From assembly GCF_921293095.1 (NCBI RefSeq), contig NC_060252.1, positions 46,066,881 through 46,130,880 of the forward strand: a stretch of 64,000 nucleotides of DNA, in the 5' to 3' direction. Under the pieces are notes generated by a model. It worked only from the letters and a program-made list of their open reading frames with translations. It had not been told where the DNA came from and did no database searches. The position numbers were made by a program, and so were the translations under genes. Positions within the stretch are counted from its first letter, which is position 1. Each line of letters opens with the position of its first letter. Source of the stretch: Ischnura elegans. Lineage: Eukaryota; Arthropoda; Insecta; Odonata; Coenagrionidae. This document shows, one piece after another, positions 22,215 through 33,113 of the stretch.

Positions 22215-23016
22215 GTGCTCCACAGGAGGCAGTTGAATCCGTGAAATATCTAGGGGTTAGACTCAATAATGATCTATCGTGGAATAAACATATTCGAGAA
22301 ATAACCGGTCAAGCTAATCGTAAAATGGGTTTTGTTAAAAGAATATTAGGAAAGTGCGACGACAAAGTGAGAGAAATTAGCTACTTTTCCCTCGTTAGGC
22401 CACATCTGGAATACACCGCCAGTGTTTGAGACCCTCATGAAAAAGTCTTAATAACAGAGTTAGAACGCGTGCAAAGAAGAGCTGCCAGGTATGTGAAAGG
22501 TCATTACGATAGTCTTGTTAGTGTAACTGACCTCTTAGATAAACTCGGATGGGAATCTCTGTAGATTGAAAAATAGACTAAACCTTTTAGATAAATTCAA
22601 GAGCAGTGTCTTTTCTGACGAAGTTAACCATATCTTGCGGACGCCAACGTACTACGGAAGATCAGATCATATAAATAAAATAAGAGAGATAGATTGCAGA
22701 ACAGACAGATTCCGAATGTCATTTTTTCCACGATCAATAAGAGATTATAACAGCAGCAATAGAACTCGTAAATAGATTGCATGACTTGTAGTGTAGCCTA
22801 CTAACCTATGTAAAACTTAATGCATGTTTCTGAATTTCTATTCTATATTCTATTTCTAACAGCATATAGTAGTATAGTTTGTTATTATACGGGACGTTTT
22901 TTGGACGGTGTGGTGTGCATGTGGGAGTCCAAATGCATGCTGCATGCTGGTGATTGATCACCCCCTGCCAAACACCCTAGAGGTGGCTCGCAGGGTATTA
23001 TGTAGATGTAGATGAG
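22215..23016 (+). mobile_element. LINE D: 3' end of a CR1/L2-group LINE
   Basis: The fragment holds only the C-terminal RT region and the 3' UTR. Readable blocks are VKYLGVRLNNDLSWNKHIRE, RPHLEYTASV (a stop stands where Trp is expected), ERVQRRAARYV, LGWESL (followed by a stop) and MSFFPRSIRDYN. The 3' UTR ends in GCAGGGTATTATGTAGATGTAGATG, a tail of GTAGAT repeats. Matching UTR ends occur at 39885-39935 and 42976-43020 on the minus strand. Confidence 0.82.
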
Positions 23017-25208
23017 AATTAGATTGCCCCACACTGAACTCTCAAATCACAGAATTCATGTCAGTCTTGTTAATACCATTGCTATTAGACATTTTTAAAA
23101 AGTTCATTTACTACTCAAAGTTGTGTTTAGCAGCCACTAGGTAGGCTCACCGAAAATGTAATTTTGTGCATTTGATGCCATAATGGGCAGTAATTGCTTA
23201 CATGGACCTTGATGGCAGAATATGATGAGATATGTCCTTTTCCATTATGCCAAGGAGTGGAAAACATACATATTGTAAAAAGAAAAAAATACGACTATTC
23301 AACCAGGGGCTATATACATTGTATAGATACACACACATACTTATCAGCCAGCCTCATGAATTTCTCTGGTCCATTTGTCACACAAGCTGGTGATACCAGC
23401 TCTTAGGCGAAGAGCTGGTATCACAGTGAAAAGCAACATGAGACTGCTTGGCTCCCAGCAGCATCATAAGAAGATACAACTACATATAAATAACTCTTCT
23501 GCAATCACAGATTCCTCCACAAATTTCATGTGGGTGTTGGCATAGTTATTACTACAAGGGTAATCCCAAAAGTAATGCCTATTCTACATGCATGACTCGG
23601 CTCGTTCAGCCAAATCACTCAGCGTGAACCCATTCTTAACGAGTAGCCTAAGTCTACCCCTTGCCATATGATGCAAGGATTGAAAGCTTAAGAACACTTG
23701 AGAGCCAGCGAGTGCTGAAGCATTGTGTGGGAATAATTCTAGCAAAGCAGATAATTACCAAATTGATTTTGGCAAGTCGGTGAATTCCAGAGTTGATATC
23801 CAAGGCACTACTATAGAAGGAGATGAATTTAGAGTAATTGAAGATGATTTTTCACCAGTAAGGATGATAACATGTTTACTACTCACGTTTTGTAATGGAT
23901 AAATTAATCTTAAATTAATCACTTAATCGTGACTTACATGATCACTCTTTCAATCCCTTGAAGGGGACTGCTTCAACTAGCACTTGAGTGATCACTTAAA
24001 ATGAGTTTCAGTGATAGCTCAAACATTAGTTACTCTTATCACTAATTTGACCTTTGGGTACATCCCTCTTCAAATAGTGTTAAAATTTTGCCACAATCAA
24101 AAGCAGGTATAGAGGGCAATAAATAAATCATAAAACAGGTGCAGAAAAAATGATTAGATAGAAATTGACAAATAATCAGGAAAGGATACTATTCTTTGCC
24201 CCCATATGGTTAATGCTTGAGCTTACCCTCTGAGGTGTGGAAAAATGATCAGTGAGATTAAGGATGAAGCAAGATCCTCAACATCCTTACACAGGTGAGC
24301 TTCATATATAAGTTCTATGATATGAAAATCAATTTAAATAATTGGTCTTTAAGAGGACGAACACAGTAGTGAAACTGCTTTCAGTGCGTAGCAGCAACTT
24401 GTGTTATTTACAATATTCCACCACGAGAAACTGGAATCATTCACCATTGCAGTCACAGAAACTCCACGTACGACATTGTTAATTAAGTTTAATTCTTGCA
24501 GGTGCAAATAGTCTACTATCTCAATGTATGGTTACAGATACCTACGCAGTTGAACAAGTAGCAGCCAAACCCAGACGAGAAACAATCAAAACATCTCCTA
24601 GGCATAATGAATAGGGCCACCACAGTTTTTCACAGAGAACAGAATCTACAAAATTGAGTTTACTAGCAACTACTAAATTGAAATACCAGGTATATTTCCC
24701 AAATGAAGGCTGGAGTTATTCAATGATGTAATTTTCCATTGACATACCAGTATAATCATTGTGAAAAATAGCTTAATCTGATATTTGTACTAAAATGACC
24801 ATAACCTCATACACTTATGAGATTCACTAAGCATTCAACTATTTCCCTGAGTAACATCAAAATACAACTGGAGAACTAAGAACGGCATAAGTCAGAGCTT
24901 CAACGAACTAAGAAACAGCATATATCTCATATCACCAACAACGTGAATTGAAATTCCCATCACTTTCGATTATATAAAATATGACTTGAATCCTAACGAA
25001 ATTAAAAATGTTCCGTACTGTTTGAGAACACCAATGCAAGAGCTGGAAGACTAATTTTTTCTTCACAGATTATCGGTTCTTAAATCGTCAGCTCATAGAA
25101 AGAAAATCGAATTTCAAACGCTAAGAGAACAGAACTAAGGTAAAGACGGTCTGAGGAAACGGAAACTTAACGCAAAGCAAAGAATAAGCTATTTATCACT
25201 TTTTATGG
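23017..25208. other. intergenic between LINE D and RpS16
   Basis: AT-rich, no coding exons recognised. It contains a perfect hairpin at 23390-23424 and, at 23558-23580, a lone GGGTAATCCCAAAAGTAATG stretch that looks like one end of a mariner-type element. Confidence 0.5.
23390..23424. repeat. perfect 15-bp hairpin with 5-nt loop
   Basis: GTGATACCAGCTCTT is followed by the loop AGGCG and its exact complement AAGAGCTGGTATCAC. No poly-T run follows and no gene is adjacent. It may be the remains of a foldback repeat. Confidence 0.85.
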
Positions 25209-25214
25209 TTTATT
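25209..25214 (-). promoter_or_regulatory. poly(A) signal of RpS16
   Basis: AATAAA on the minus strand, 25 bp beyond the stop codon. Confidence 0.7.
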
Positions 25215-25239
25215 GACAAAACAAATACATACACTGTAT

Positions 25240-26153
25240 TTAACGGTACGATTTCTGGTACCTAGCACGAGCACCTGGACCACCGAACTTCTTAGGCTCG
25301 CACCGCCTTGGATCTGCAACTAGCAGTGTTCTGTCGTATTGAATTAAAATGTCCTTGATTTCCTTCTTCGATGCCTCGTCAACATCTGCGGAAAAGAAGG
25401 GATAGCGTAAGGAAAAGCAGTTACATTGAAACTACGTTTGGTGTTCAAACTATACTTACATTTCTGGTAGTAAGAAACCAATGCCTTTGAAATAGCCTGC
25501 CTGATGGCATATATTTGGGCTACGTGACCACCACCATTAACTCGCACCCTAATATCGACTCCAGCGAAGCGTTCCTGTAACAGAAACTTATGTTAATAAC
25601 GTCACAATACGCGAGTACATGCCGACCACCGATGTATGTAATCAGTTACACGAGGGTATATCATCCAAATTCATATTCGGGATAATTTGACTCATCACTG
25701 TTACGAACTATGTGTAATTACCATCGATATTACTCACCTTTCCAAGAAGAAGGATGGGTTCCTGTAACTTATACTGAAGAACACGGGGTTCTATCATTTC
25801 CAAGGGACGACCATTAACTTTCAACACGCCATTTCCTCTTTTACAGTAAGCAACCGCTGTGGCGGTTTTCTAAAATTGCAATGGATAGAGCAAAATGTTA
25901 ACACGACGAACTTAACAAACATAAATATCCACACATGCATACATGTCAACGGGCGCCGAACACACTTCGCCATGTGGTTTATAAACGCGTTTCACAAGAA
26001 AAAACTTACCTTCCTACCGAAGACCTGGACGGCCTGAATAGGCTCCTTTGGTGTCTGAAATTAATAAAATGAGCAATAGAGACAAAAATGAATTACAAAA
26101 GCTACCGTTAAAAACATTCATTTCTCAAAGATTTCAATGCTCACCTTACTCAT
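25240..26153 (-). CDS. RpS16: 40S ribosomal protein S16 (uS9), five exons
   Basis: Coding exons on the minus strand are 26145-26153 (Met-Ser-Lys), 26010-26054, 25738-25869, 25460-25574 and 25240-25385. All introns are GT-AG and 74-163 bp. The joined product is 148 aa, the usual length of this protein in insects, and has no frame break. It reads [70 protein letters not shown] and ends [17 protein letters not shown]. The C-terminal YQKSYR tail of uS9 reaches the P-site tRNA in the small subunit. The 5' UTR is about 47 nt and starts with a pyrimidine tract (see 26187-26200), which fits TOP-mRNA control. Intron 3 holds a possible snoRNA. Confidence 0.97.
25638..25704 (-). ncRNA. possible box C/D snoRNA in RpS16 intron 3
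   Basis: On the minus strand within intron 3 (25575-25737) there is GTGATGA (box C, 25692-25698) and CTGA (box D, 25642-25645). GTAA before C pairs with TTAC directly after D, giving the short closing stem (two unpaired bases before box C). A C'-like GGATGAT lies in between. Ribosomal protein introns often host snoRNAs. I could not identify an rRNA target for the bases before box D, so this rests on box and stem geometry. Confidence 0.4.
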
Positions 26154-26186
26154 TTTGCCAAGTCGCTGAAGAGGTACAGGAAACTT

Positions 26187-26200
26187 GCTAACCGGAAGAG
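26187..26200 (-). promoter_or_regulatory. likely RpS16 transcription start with 5' TOP tract
   Basis: The minus strand reads CTCTTCCGGTTAGC, with CTCTTCC at 26200-26194. A C followed by an unbroken pyrimidine run is the usual start of ribosomal protein mRNAs. This choice gives a 5' UTR of about 47 nt. Confidence 0.6.
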
Positions 26201-26969
26201 CAGATGGGTAGTCAAAACACGATCATCAGTTTTTAGTAATTTATTTATAAAATTTTTAAAAGAATAATTTAGCCAAATATTAACCTCTAATATTAATTAA
26301 AGTTTATTTTTATAGTGATTTATTTTGAAAATGCATTATGGAAACAATAAAGCTATGAAATGACCAGTAATAGCTAACACCCAATGACAACGCTGGAAAA
26401 TCTCAAGAGAATGGCGCGAGTTTTAGGTGGTTAACTTTCGTGACTACATCCTTTGATAGAATTTCCTAGTTAATTGGCAATAAATTCGGGTACATAAATT
26501 CTACCTCACTGCAACGATGAGTAGAAAAAAAGTGTGTACTAAAGTTGCTTTTGTTTAGATAAACATCTGATATCCTTTTAGTTAAGTTGAATTGTTCCGT
26601 TTCGTTAAAATGGAAAATCATGCCGGTTTGGTGGCGGCACAATGCCAGTAAAAGTAACAACAAGTCCCCTCAACAAATATTGGTAAATACATAATGCTTA
26701 ACTATGTTCGGAGATCATTGCTCTTGTATTTGTTTACCATCTGGATAACATCCATTCCGAAGAATCCTGAAACATTTGTACTGCTGATGACTGAATGTTG
26801 TTTCATTTTACAGTGGAAAGGACTTTTTTTCGTGGCCATCTCGACCTTCACCCGAAAGTTTTTACTTCAATTTTTACCTAGGAGTCGGCAATCTTACAGA
26901 AGCCTATCTTTGTCGCGGGTATGTGGTAAGTATATTTAGCATTCTTGTTTAATGGGAATGTGAACACTT
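26201..26969. other. region upstream of RpS16
   Basis: AT-rich. A plus-strand frame at 26694-26939 contains a plausible acceptor (TTTTACAG, ending 26811) and donor (GTAAGT, about 26928), but its product is not recognisable. It could be a first exon of a divergent gene, though I have no protein evidence. Confidence 0.3.
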
Positions 26970-26974
26970 CTTCA

Positions 26975-28190
26975 TGATAAAAAGTTTTGAATGATTAAAG
27001 ATGACTGCAGGGATGCTGTCATGAGCTGTTCAGCATTGTTTGAGTGGCATTAGCTGCAGCAGGAGGGGAGGGACCTCATTGAAAACGACCAGTGTGCCGG
27101 CACCAGTCAACTTCAAGGACTAAAGAATGTGGCCAAATAGGGTAGTTTCCTTCATCAAAGAAAACGAAAGGCATTGATTGCGATTTTTTACCCACCATTA
27201 GTGTATTCATAATATGCAAATTATTTGGTTTTAGAAATCCCATTTCAGGTGAATATGTTAATGGCCAATTTTAACCTCATTTGAAAAAGGCCAGATTGGC
27301 ACCCACGCTATGCCACTCCACGTGGCGTCACAGGGACCTAGATGCTATACGAGTAGTCAGGAGTTTTACATCATCTGAGACTACTAATGCATGCATGAGG
27401 CACAGAGCTCTGGGAAACATCACTTAATAATCGCCTATTAGAATTGCCTAAGGTCGGAAAGTTTCCTTCGTTTGATAGGGTATTAATAATCCTCATTTAA
27501 GCCAAGCGCTACCTGCTAGCAGCCTGCATCACAGCGGTGCTCATATCCTCGCACCAAGGTGGCCTCACACGGTGGCAGCTGGAACCAGAATGACGTCATA
27601 TGGGCTTTTCCCAGCATTCATACTTAGCCGTCGCGTTTTCGTACCCTTGAAAATTTTCAAAAGCATTAAATACGTACTCTAGGAGTTATAATATTTCGAT
27701 TTAGTCTATAAAAAAATAATAGGAAACCACCCTGTTAAAGTCATGGTGTGGTTCAGAGGAAGTTTGTAACCTCTGGATGGACTGTGAATGCAAGTTCTTA
27801 CGTAGATGAGCTTGTCAGGTTGAGCAAAGGTGTCTTCTGCGTGCAACAACAATCGACGTTTGTTGGAGGCATCACCACTACAATATGCCGTGCCACACCG
27901 CCCAGCTGGTGAGGAAGTTTTTGGCCAAGCACAGGGTTACTACATAGCCTAACCCCATGCAGTCCGCATCCGGTACCATATATTAGACTTCTTCCTCTTT
28001 ACTCAGTTCAAGCAAGACTTGAGGGTAACTGAAACAGATCCACAGATTACGTCTAAGGGGCTATAACAGCATCTCTGAGGGGGATACTGGAAAGCAAGTT
28101 TGATAAGGCATGCATGCTGTGGGAATCACTGTATATGTGTTGTGTTGAAGCACAAGGGTGATACTTCTAAGAATACTAATGTTTTTTTTC
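26975..28190 (+). mobile_element. mariner-like transposase fossil, split by MITE copy 2
   Basis: Before the MITE the plus strand reads, over several frames, SALFEWH, EGRDLIEND and TSQLQGLKNVAK, resembling the helix-turn-helix end of mariner transposases (FEWH..F..GRE...D, RPSTSRT..NV.K). After it come KVMVWF, then PCHTAQLVRKFLAKHRVTT, FFLFTQFKQDL and CCVEAQG. These match the order HTA.LV..FL, SPDLNP.DYFLF and the C-terminal CVEAQG. About 100 residues between are missing, and there are several frameshifts. I cannot see its terminal repeats. Confidence 0.6.
27136..27736 (-). mobile_element. 0.6-kb MITE family copy 2 (reversed), with empty TTAA site
   Basis: It begins AATAGGGTAGTTTCCTTCATC and ends GGAAACCACCCTGTT, with the orientation opposite to copies 1 and 3. 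It keeps the uninterrupted GGTATTAATAATCC site (about 27480-27492), which in copy 1 holds the piggyBac element. It separates the two parts of the mariner fossil, so it is younger than that element. Confidence 0.88.
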
Positions 28191-29332
28191 TGATCGATTC
28201 GATAAAAAAATTAGAATGAATTCAGTCCTTCTGATTTTTGATCCTACCCTTTGGTGGCTGTTATTAGGGATTTAGGAAAGGTAAAGTCAACTCCAGATCA
28301 TGTGCAGTGATGAGGACCCTAGCAGGTAAGAACTTAAGTTTTTTCCTGCTGGTCCTTTTACTTCTTAAGGACTTAATTTAACTTGGAAGTGTTACCTTAC
28401 ATAATATATTTTGAAAATGCATTTGATGGAGGTAGCTGAGTTGTGTTGCAATACATTCATAATTTTGCATAGCTATCCTATATTGTTCCGTAGTTTGGAC
28501 TGTTTGCAAATAACTGTAAATGGTGAAATAAAGAGATACTTTACATTATGATCAATGACGCTATTTCAGTGACAGTTAACCCCTTCCACTTAAATTTATT
28601 TTGTGAATATTGTGCTCCTATCCTCCATTAATTTTTTCTGTGGTCCTTTTTATATGAAATGGCAGGTAATGAAATGATATTTTGTATTTGCAGTCAATGT
28701 AGAACAGTGAAATAAAAAGTGATCATAATTTTATTTTATTCACAAACTAATCTTCTTCCTGTAAGAACATGGAGAACACAGCTCTTGCTACTCTAATAAA
28801 ATCATTTTATTCCTTTCAATGTATCATATTTCATGAAATATGAGTCCTTTATGCAAGATGTTTAGTTAAACTTTCAAAACATTGACATTGTTCCTCTAAA
28901 TGGTAATAAAATTATGAAAATCTGATGACGAGCTACACACGTCATTTTGCGATTTGGCATCGTAAGTTCATGACAAGTTCAGTGCAAGCAGTTAATACCT
29001 CAAAGTCTCTTTGAGAAGAAATGGTAGTGCATAGAGATTTGGTAATTGCAGTGTTTTGAGAAGTCGGTTTTGAGGAGCACAATATTCAAATCAGGGTGGC
29101 CGTTCTTCTGAGGAACTTGAAAAGTCTGGAAATTTCCTTGTCTAGAAAGTCATGGAAAGTCGAGAGAAGTCATCATTATTGTAAAACTCTAGTAGTGATT
29201 TTCCTTACCATCTTATTATACATATATGTATATATAGTAATATTATTTACATTTTAACATATATACTGTGCTAAGCTCCTAGCACTTTAAACATTCATGT
29301 ATATCCATTACATATTGAGTCCTCTCTGGCTA
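28191..29332. other. unannotated AT-rich sequence
   Basis: No gene is recognised. At 29092 a lone CAGGGTGGCCG followed by TGGAAATTTCC-type sequence looks like one end of a hAT element related to 38044-38415; its other end is not visible. Confidence 0.4.
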
Positions 29333-29814
29333 TTAACACATTCAATGCGGATGATATTTTCACCGAAACCTCCAGTGACGGATGGGTGATTTTCCTTCAT
29401 AACTGTGGTCTTGGAAGTAATACAACAGAATTTGCAATTTTTTTTGTTTCTAATTCAAGCAATTTGTAAAAAACCCTAATGACATACATGTATGCCACCT
29501 GTCACCAGTAATTGACAAGTCACGCAACCCGCATTACACACATGCCATTTTCCTTGTATGAAGGAGTGAACTTTTCATATTTCCGTTTATAATACTTCTT
29601 CTACCATTGATTCCTAAGGTTAATGACGGAAATATCTTGGAATTAGTCTTTACGTGTATTTTTTTTGTTTCAACGGCCGTAGATTTAATTTTTTCAAGTC
29701 ACAGAAGTAGAACACACAATGAACGGCAAGAAAAATATAAATTTATGGGATAAACATTTTTTTAAATCTATACCTCAGAGTTATTGCAAAATTGAAACAT
29801 TTCAATAAAAATTC

Positions 29815-30015
29815 TCACAAATGTTTATGATATATTTGAAAGCAAGGCCTTAGATAGTGCCCTGGTTGACCTTCACATTCTGGGCAAATTGCAGTCACTG
29901 TCCTACGGATGCCTTCACGGTTAGCGGAGAAATGAAGAGCCTGCATCATTCCTAAAAACCTATCACGGCACATTTTCTCCCGAATATCGGTACTCACACT
30001 AATTCTGACCTCCAA
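29815..30015 (-). pseudogene. piggyBac transposase remnant joining N-part to Cys-rich end
   Basis: The 66-codon frame reads STDIREKMCRDRFLGMMQAL HFSAN, the early part of the transposase domain, and then runs directly into CPECEGQPGHYLRPCFQIYH, the Cys/His-rich C-terminal domain. The whole catalytic DDE region is absent. The single open frame suggests an in-frame internal deletion, which is common when a non-autonomous form arises. Confidence 0.75.
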
Positions 30016-30114
30016 TCGTTAGAGATCGTGTTAACCCTAATTGCGCCCATGTGGAGAAGAAGGCCCAGCCAAGTTTCCAGTTCTCCCTGTCCAACAGCTT
30101 CCAATCCATTATGC

Positions 30115-30153
30115 CCTTAGTGAAGGCCCTTAGTGAAGGCCCTTGGTGAAGGA
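30115..30153. repeat. three tandem 13-bp units
   Basis: CCCTTAGTGAAGG occurs twice and then once as CCCTTGGTGAAGG, head to tail, inside the second piggyBac-like element. Confidence 0.85.
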
Positions 30154-31619
30154 TTTCGGAGGAAAATGCTTTCTGCATTTTTCAACGTCTATGAGAGGAT
30201 TAATTTCAAAGAAAATATCATTTGCAAGTTGAAATAATCTCTGGGAGTGCCGCTGGTAGGGAGGGACTCCAACCTTGAGCCTTAAAAATTATCCAGCAAA
30301 ATAGTACTATTAGTGTAATGGAGTATTGCATATGTGATTAATATGTTAGTTTTTATGAAAATTAAGACTATATATGTAACTAACACTAGAATGTATTAAT
30401 GACCTACAAAATGAAAACACCATAATGATCAGAGGACAAGTAATTGATGCGGAGCAATGACTGAGAAAATATGATGTAAAATTAGGAAAACAACCCAAAT
30501 TATGTAAAAAACGTAATTTGCAATAATTATTTTAAAATTATTAATAAAGTACGACCTTATGGACCCCATGGAAACATTTTGGAATAAAATAGTAAGTTTT
30601 GAGACGGGAATACACGTTATTAACAAAAACTAAGTCTGATAATAATTTTTGTGGTTGCACATATGATATGAATAAATTAAAAAATAAGATAAAAATACTA
30701 TTTCAAGGGAATAAATAATGGTTAAATGCCGTAATGCTTAAAATACCTCTGAGTCTATTTTTTTCCGCAATTTCGTTTACAAAGCTAAGGAAACAAATAA
30801 ACGAGTAAAAAAATACAGACCAATACTGTAAATAATGTAGTGCAGTGTTGCATACGCCATTAATATGTTATTTTTTTATGACAAGGAAGAAAATCTGCAA
30901 CTAACCCAACACATATGAATAACTCAGAAAATGAAATAAAATCGAAATGAATAGAGGATTGGTAATTGACCTAGGGAAACGAATGAGAAAATATGCCGTA
31001 AAAGTAGAAAAAAGACCGAAAAAAAAATCACCCAAGACAAACGTAATTTGCATTAATAAAAAATGTTCCTAGCAAAAGAAATTCAAATATAACATCATTA
31101 ACTGAAGCACCGCACTAAGATAATTTTTTTATAATGTAGTGAGTATGAAACGGGGATAAATATCTTTAATAAAAAAGTTAGTCTAATCATAATTTTTGTG
31201 ATAGCGCATAAAATATGAATAAATTAAAAATGAAGGTAAAAAAACAAATTAAAAAAAAATAATCCATATGTAAGACATGATTATGATATTTACGATAAGA
31301 ATGATGAAAAAGAGACAATGAAAATGAAAAGAAAAATCTCAACCAGCCAAATTGTTCCAAAAACAGCAGTAAAGTAAACAAAAAAACACTAAAAATGAAG
31401 GAACACGTAGAACTAGAAACGGACACTTCCGCAATGGTGTAAGGTCAATCTCGAACTGCGGGAGGGTGAAAAAGTAACGCTAGGCGCGCTCGGAGCACCC
31501 TAGTGACCAGCGGAAAAACGTACTCCCAAAGACATACATTTATGTCATCCGCCTGAGTGGAAAAGCCCTCATGACATATATATATGTCATCCGCACTGAA
31601 TGTGTTAACAACCTGGACA

Positions 31620-31806
31620 GTCCCAGGCAGTGGTGGATCTATGGGGGGGGGGGGGGGGGGGGGCTAAGGGGGCTGTAGCTCCCCTTGGACATCTAATTTA
31701 CACTAGATAGAATGGTAATTTTTGTTTGGATCCGCAATACTTCAGGGAGTTTACCCTATACTTAGCCCCCCCTTGTCCCCATCCTGGATCCCCTACTGGT
31801 CCCAGG
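31620..31806. mobile_element. hAT-type MITE (171 bp) with 8-bp target duplication
   Basis: The element is 31628-31798 between copies of GTCCCAGG (31620-31627, 31799-31806). Ends are CAGTGGTGGATCTATGGGGG and, from the right, CAGTAGGGGATCCAGGATGG. It holds a run of more than 20 G residues. It stands only 23 bp from the piggyBac-like element. Confidence 0.87.
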
Positions 31807-32154
31807 CATCTGTGTCCTCAGTGATAGAAAATTCTCAATAGAAGAAATGAAAATACATTAGGGAAGCAGAACTGGTGGTTCTTTCACGTAACAATGAGAC
31901 TGTGTATCTAAGTATGTAATGGTCATAGGATTATAGAGGGTGGTGGGGAGGAAAGTCAATGAAGGGTAGCTTTAGAATTAGAAAATGAAATTAATTATCC
32001 TGGGACAAGTGTGTCCCTTAGGAACATACATGATCATAAACATTTTAGAGCCAAAATATTACGTACAATGTGTAGGTTTACATGAAACATCGATAATACA
32101 GAATGCAACATAATGCTTGACCAAATATGTATAACAAAATGTTTATCAGTAAGG
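31807..32154. other. unannotated AT-rich spacer
   Basis: I see no gene or repeat end between the hAT MITE and the 3' tail of LINE C. Confidence 0.5.
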
Positions 32155-32628
32155 CAAATGAATGAATACACACATAAATGAATGATTTTATTAACTGTAG
32201 AACAATATTCTGTTCACTTACAATATTTAATTCACGTGTAGCAATATTTCATTGTACACATTTCTGTTTGAATTGACTTGTATTTCTACCTTTTTATACA
32301 TTGTCCCACAATTGATTCCATGCTATGCAAGAGGTGACATGGGAAGACTTAACATAGACAGATGTTCGATAGTGTGGTATGTATAGGTAAAGTTATTTCA
32401 TGTGACGTGTTGGACATTTATTTGTTCAAGCGTTTTATTGTACATTTTGGTGTTAATATGTGGGAAGTTCTGTTGTCAGTAACTTGTATATGAATGTTGT
32501 CTTACTAAGTAAGCACCTGCTTTGTATTTTTAACCATATTAGTTTTTCAAAGTATGGTGTCACATGTTCATAATATGTGATGTCAAAAATATACCTTTTG
32601 CAGGAGTTCTGAATCCTCTGGAGTTTCA

Positions 32629-32742
32629 TATTAGTTCATTTGTAAGGTCAGAATATACCACAGAGCAATAGTCTATATGTGGGCCGGCCCACATATAGAC
32701 TATTGCTCTGTGGTATATTCTGACCTTACAAATGAACTAATA
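32629..32742. repeat. perfect 114-bp palindrome (57-bp arms, no spacer)
   Basis: Every base of 32629-32685 is the complement of 32742-32686; the centre is GGGCC|GGCCC. On the minus strand the half at 32629-32685 encodes the expected LINE motif PHIDYCSVVYSDLTNE. The half at 32686-32742 is its inverted copy, placed between LVDTLVV and that motif. So this is an inverted duplication inside an old LINE C reading frame, not a transposon terminus. Confidence 0.95.
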
Positions 32743-33113
32743 CAACGAGAGTATCAACTAATTTTTGGCGAAGAAGGACTGAGATAAGGTGTCTAAATAG
32801 TTTTAACTGATATAGAGTCTAAAAGATCCTATGTGAAATAGATTTTATATATTCATACCATGATAAGGTTTTATTTAGTGTTACTCCTAAGTTAGTTACA
32901 CTATCAGAATAATCAATTTGTCAGTGGGGCGTGAACATCAAGCATCTTTGTTACTTTTTTGTTGAAAATCTCAACTTTGGAACTTTGGAATTAACACAAT
33001 AAGAATTAAAAAACTCAGTCCAGTTCAGTATTGGGAAATCTTCTCGGAGCTTACAGTGATCTCTGTGACCTATATCTTGTGAACTCAACTCTATAGATAT
33101 CTAAACATTCAAC

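Larger units (their letters stand above)
29333..31608 (-). mobile_element. second piggyBac-like element (2268 bp), internally deleted
   Basis: The element is 29337-31604 between TTAA copies (29333-29336, 31605-31608). Ends are CACATTCAATGCGGATGA and, from the right, CACATTCAGTGCGGATGA, differing at one base. The right subterminal zone repeats ATTTATGTCATCCGC and ATATATGTCATCCGC. It encodes only a transposase remnant (29815-30015) in otherwise AT-rich sequence, so it is non-autonomous. Confidence 0.86.

Noticed and set aside
23558-23640. GGGTAATCCCAAAAGTAATG as a mariner element
   Set aside because: Only one possible end is visible and no transposase follows.
26694-26939. Possible first exon of a gene divergent from RpS16
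   Set aside because: The acceptor and donor look good, but the translated piece has no recognisable similarity in any frame.
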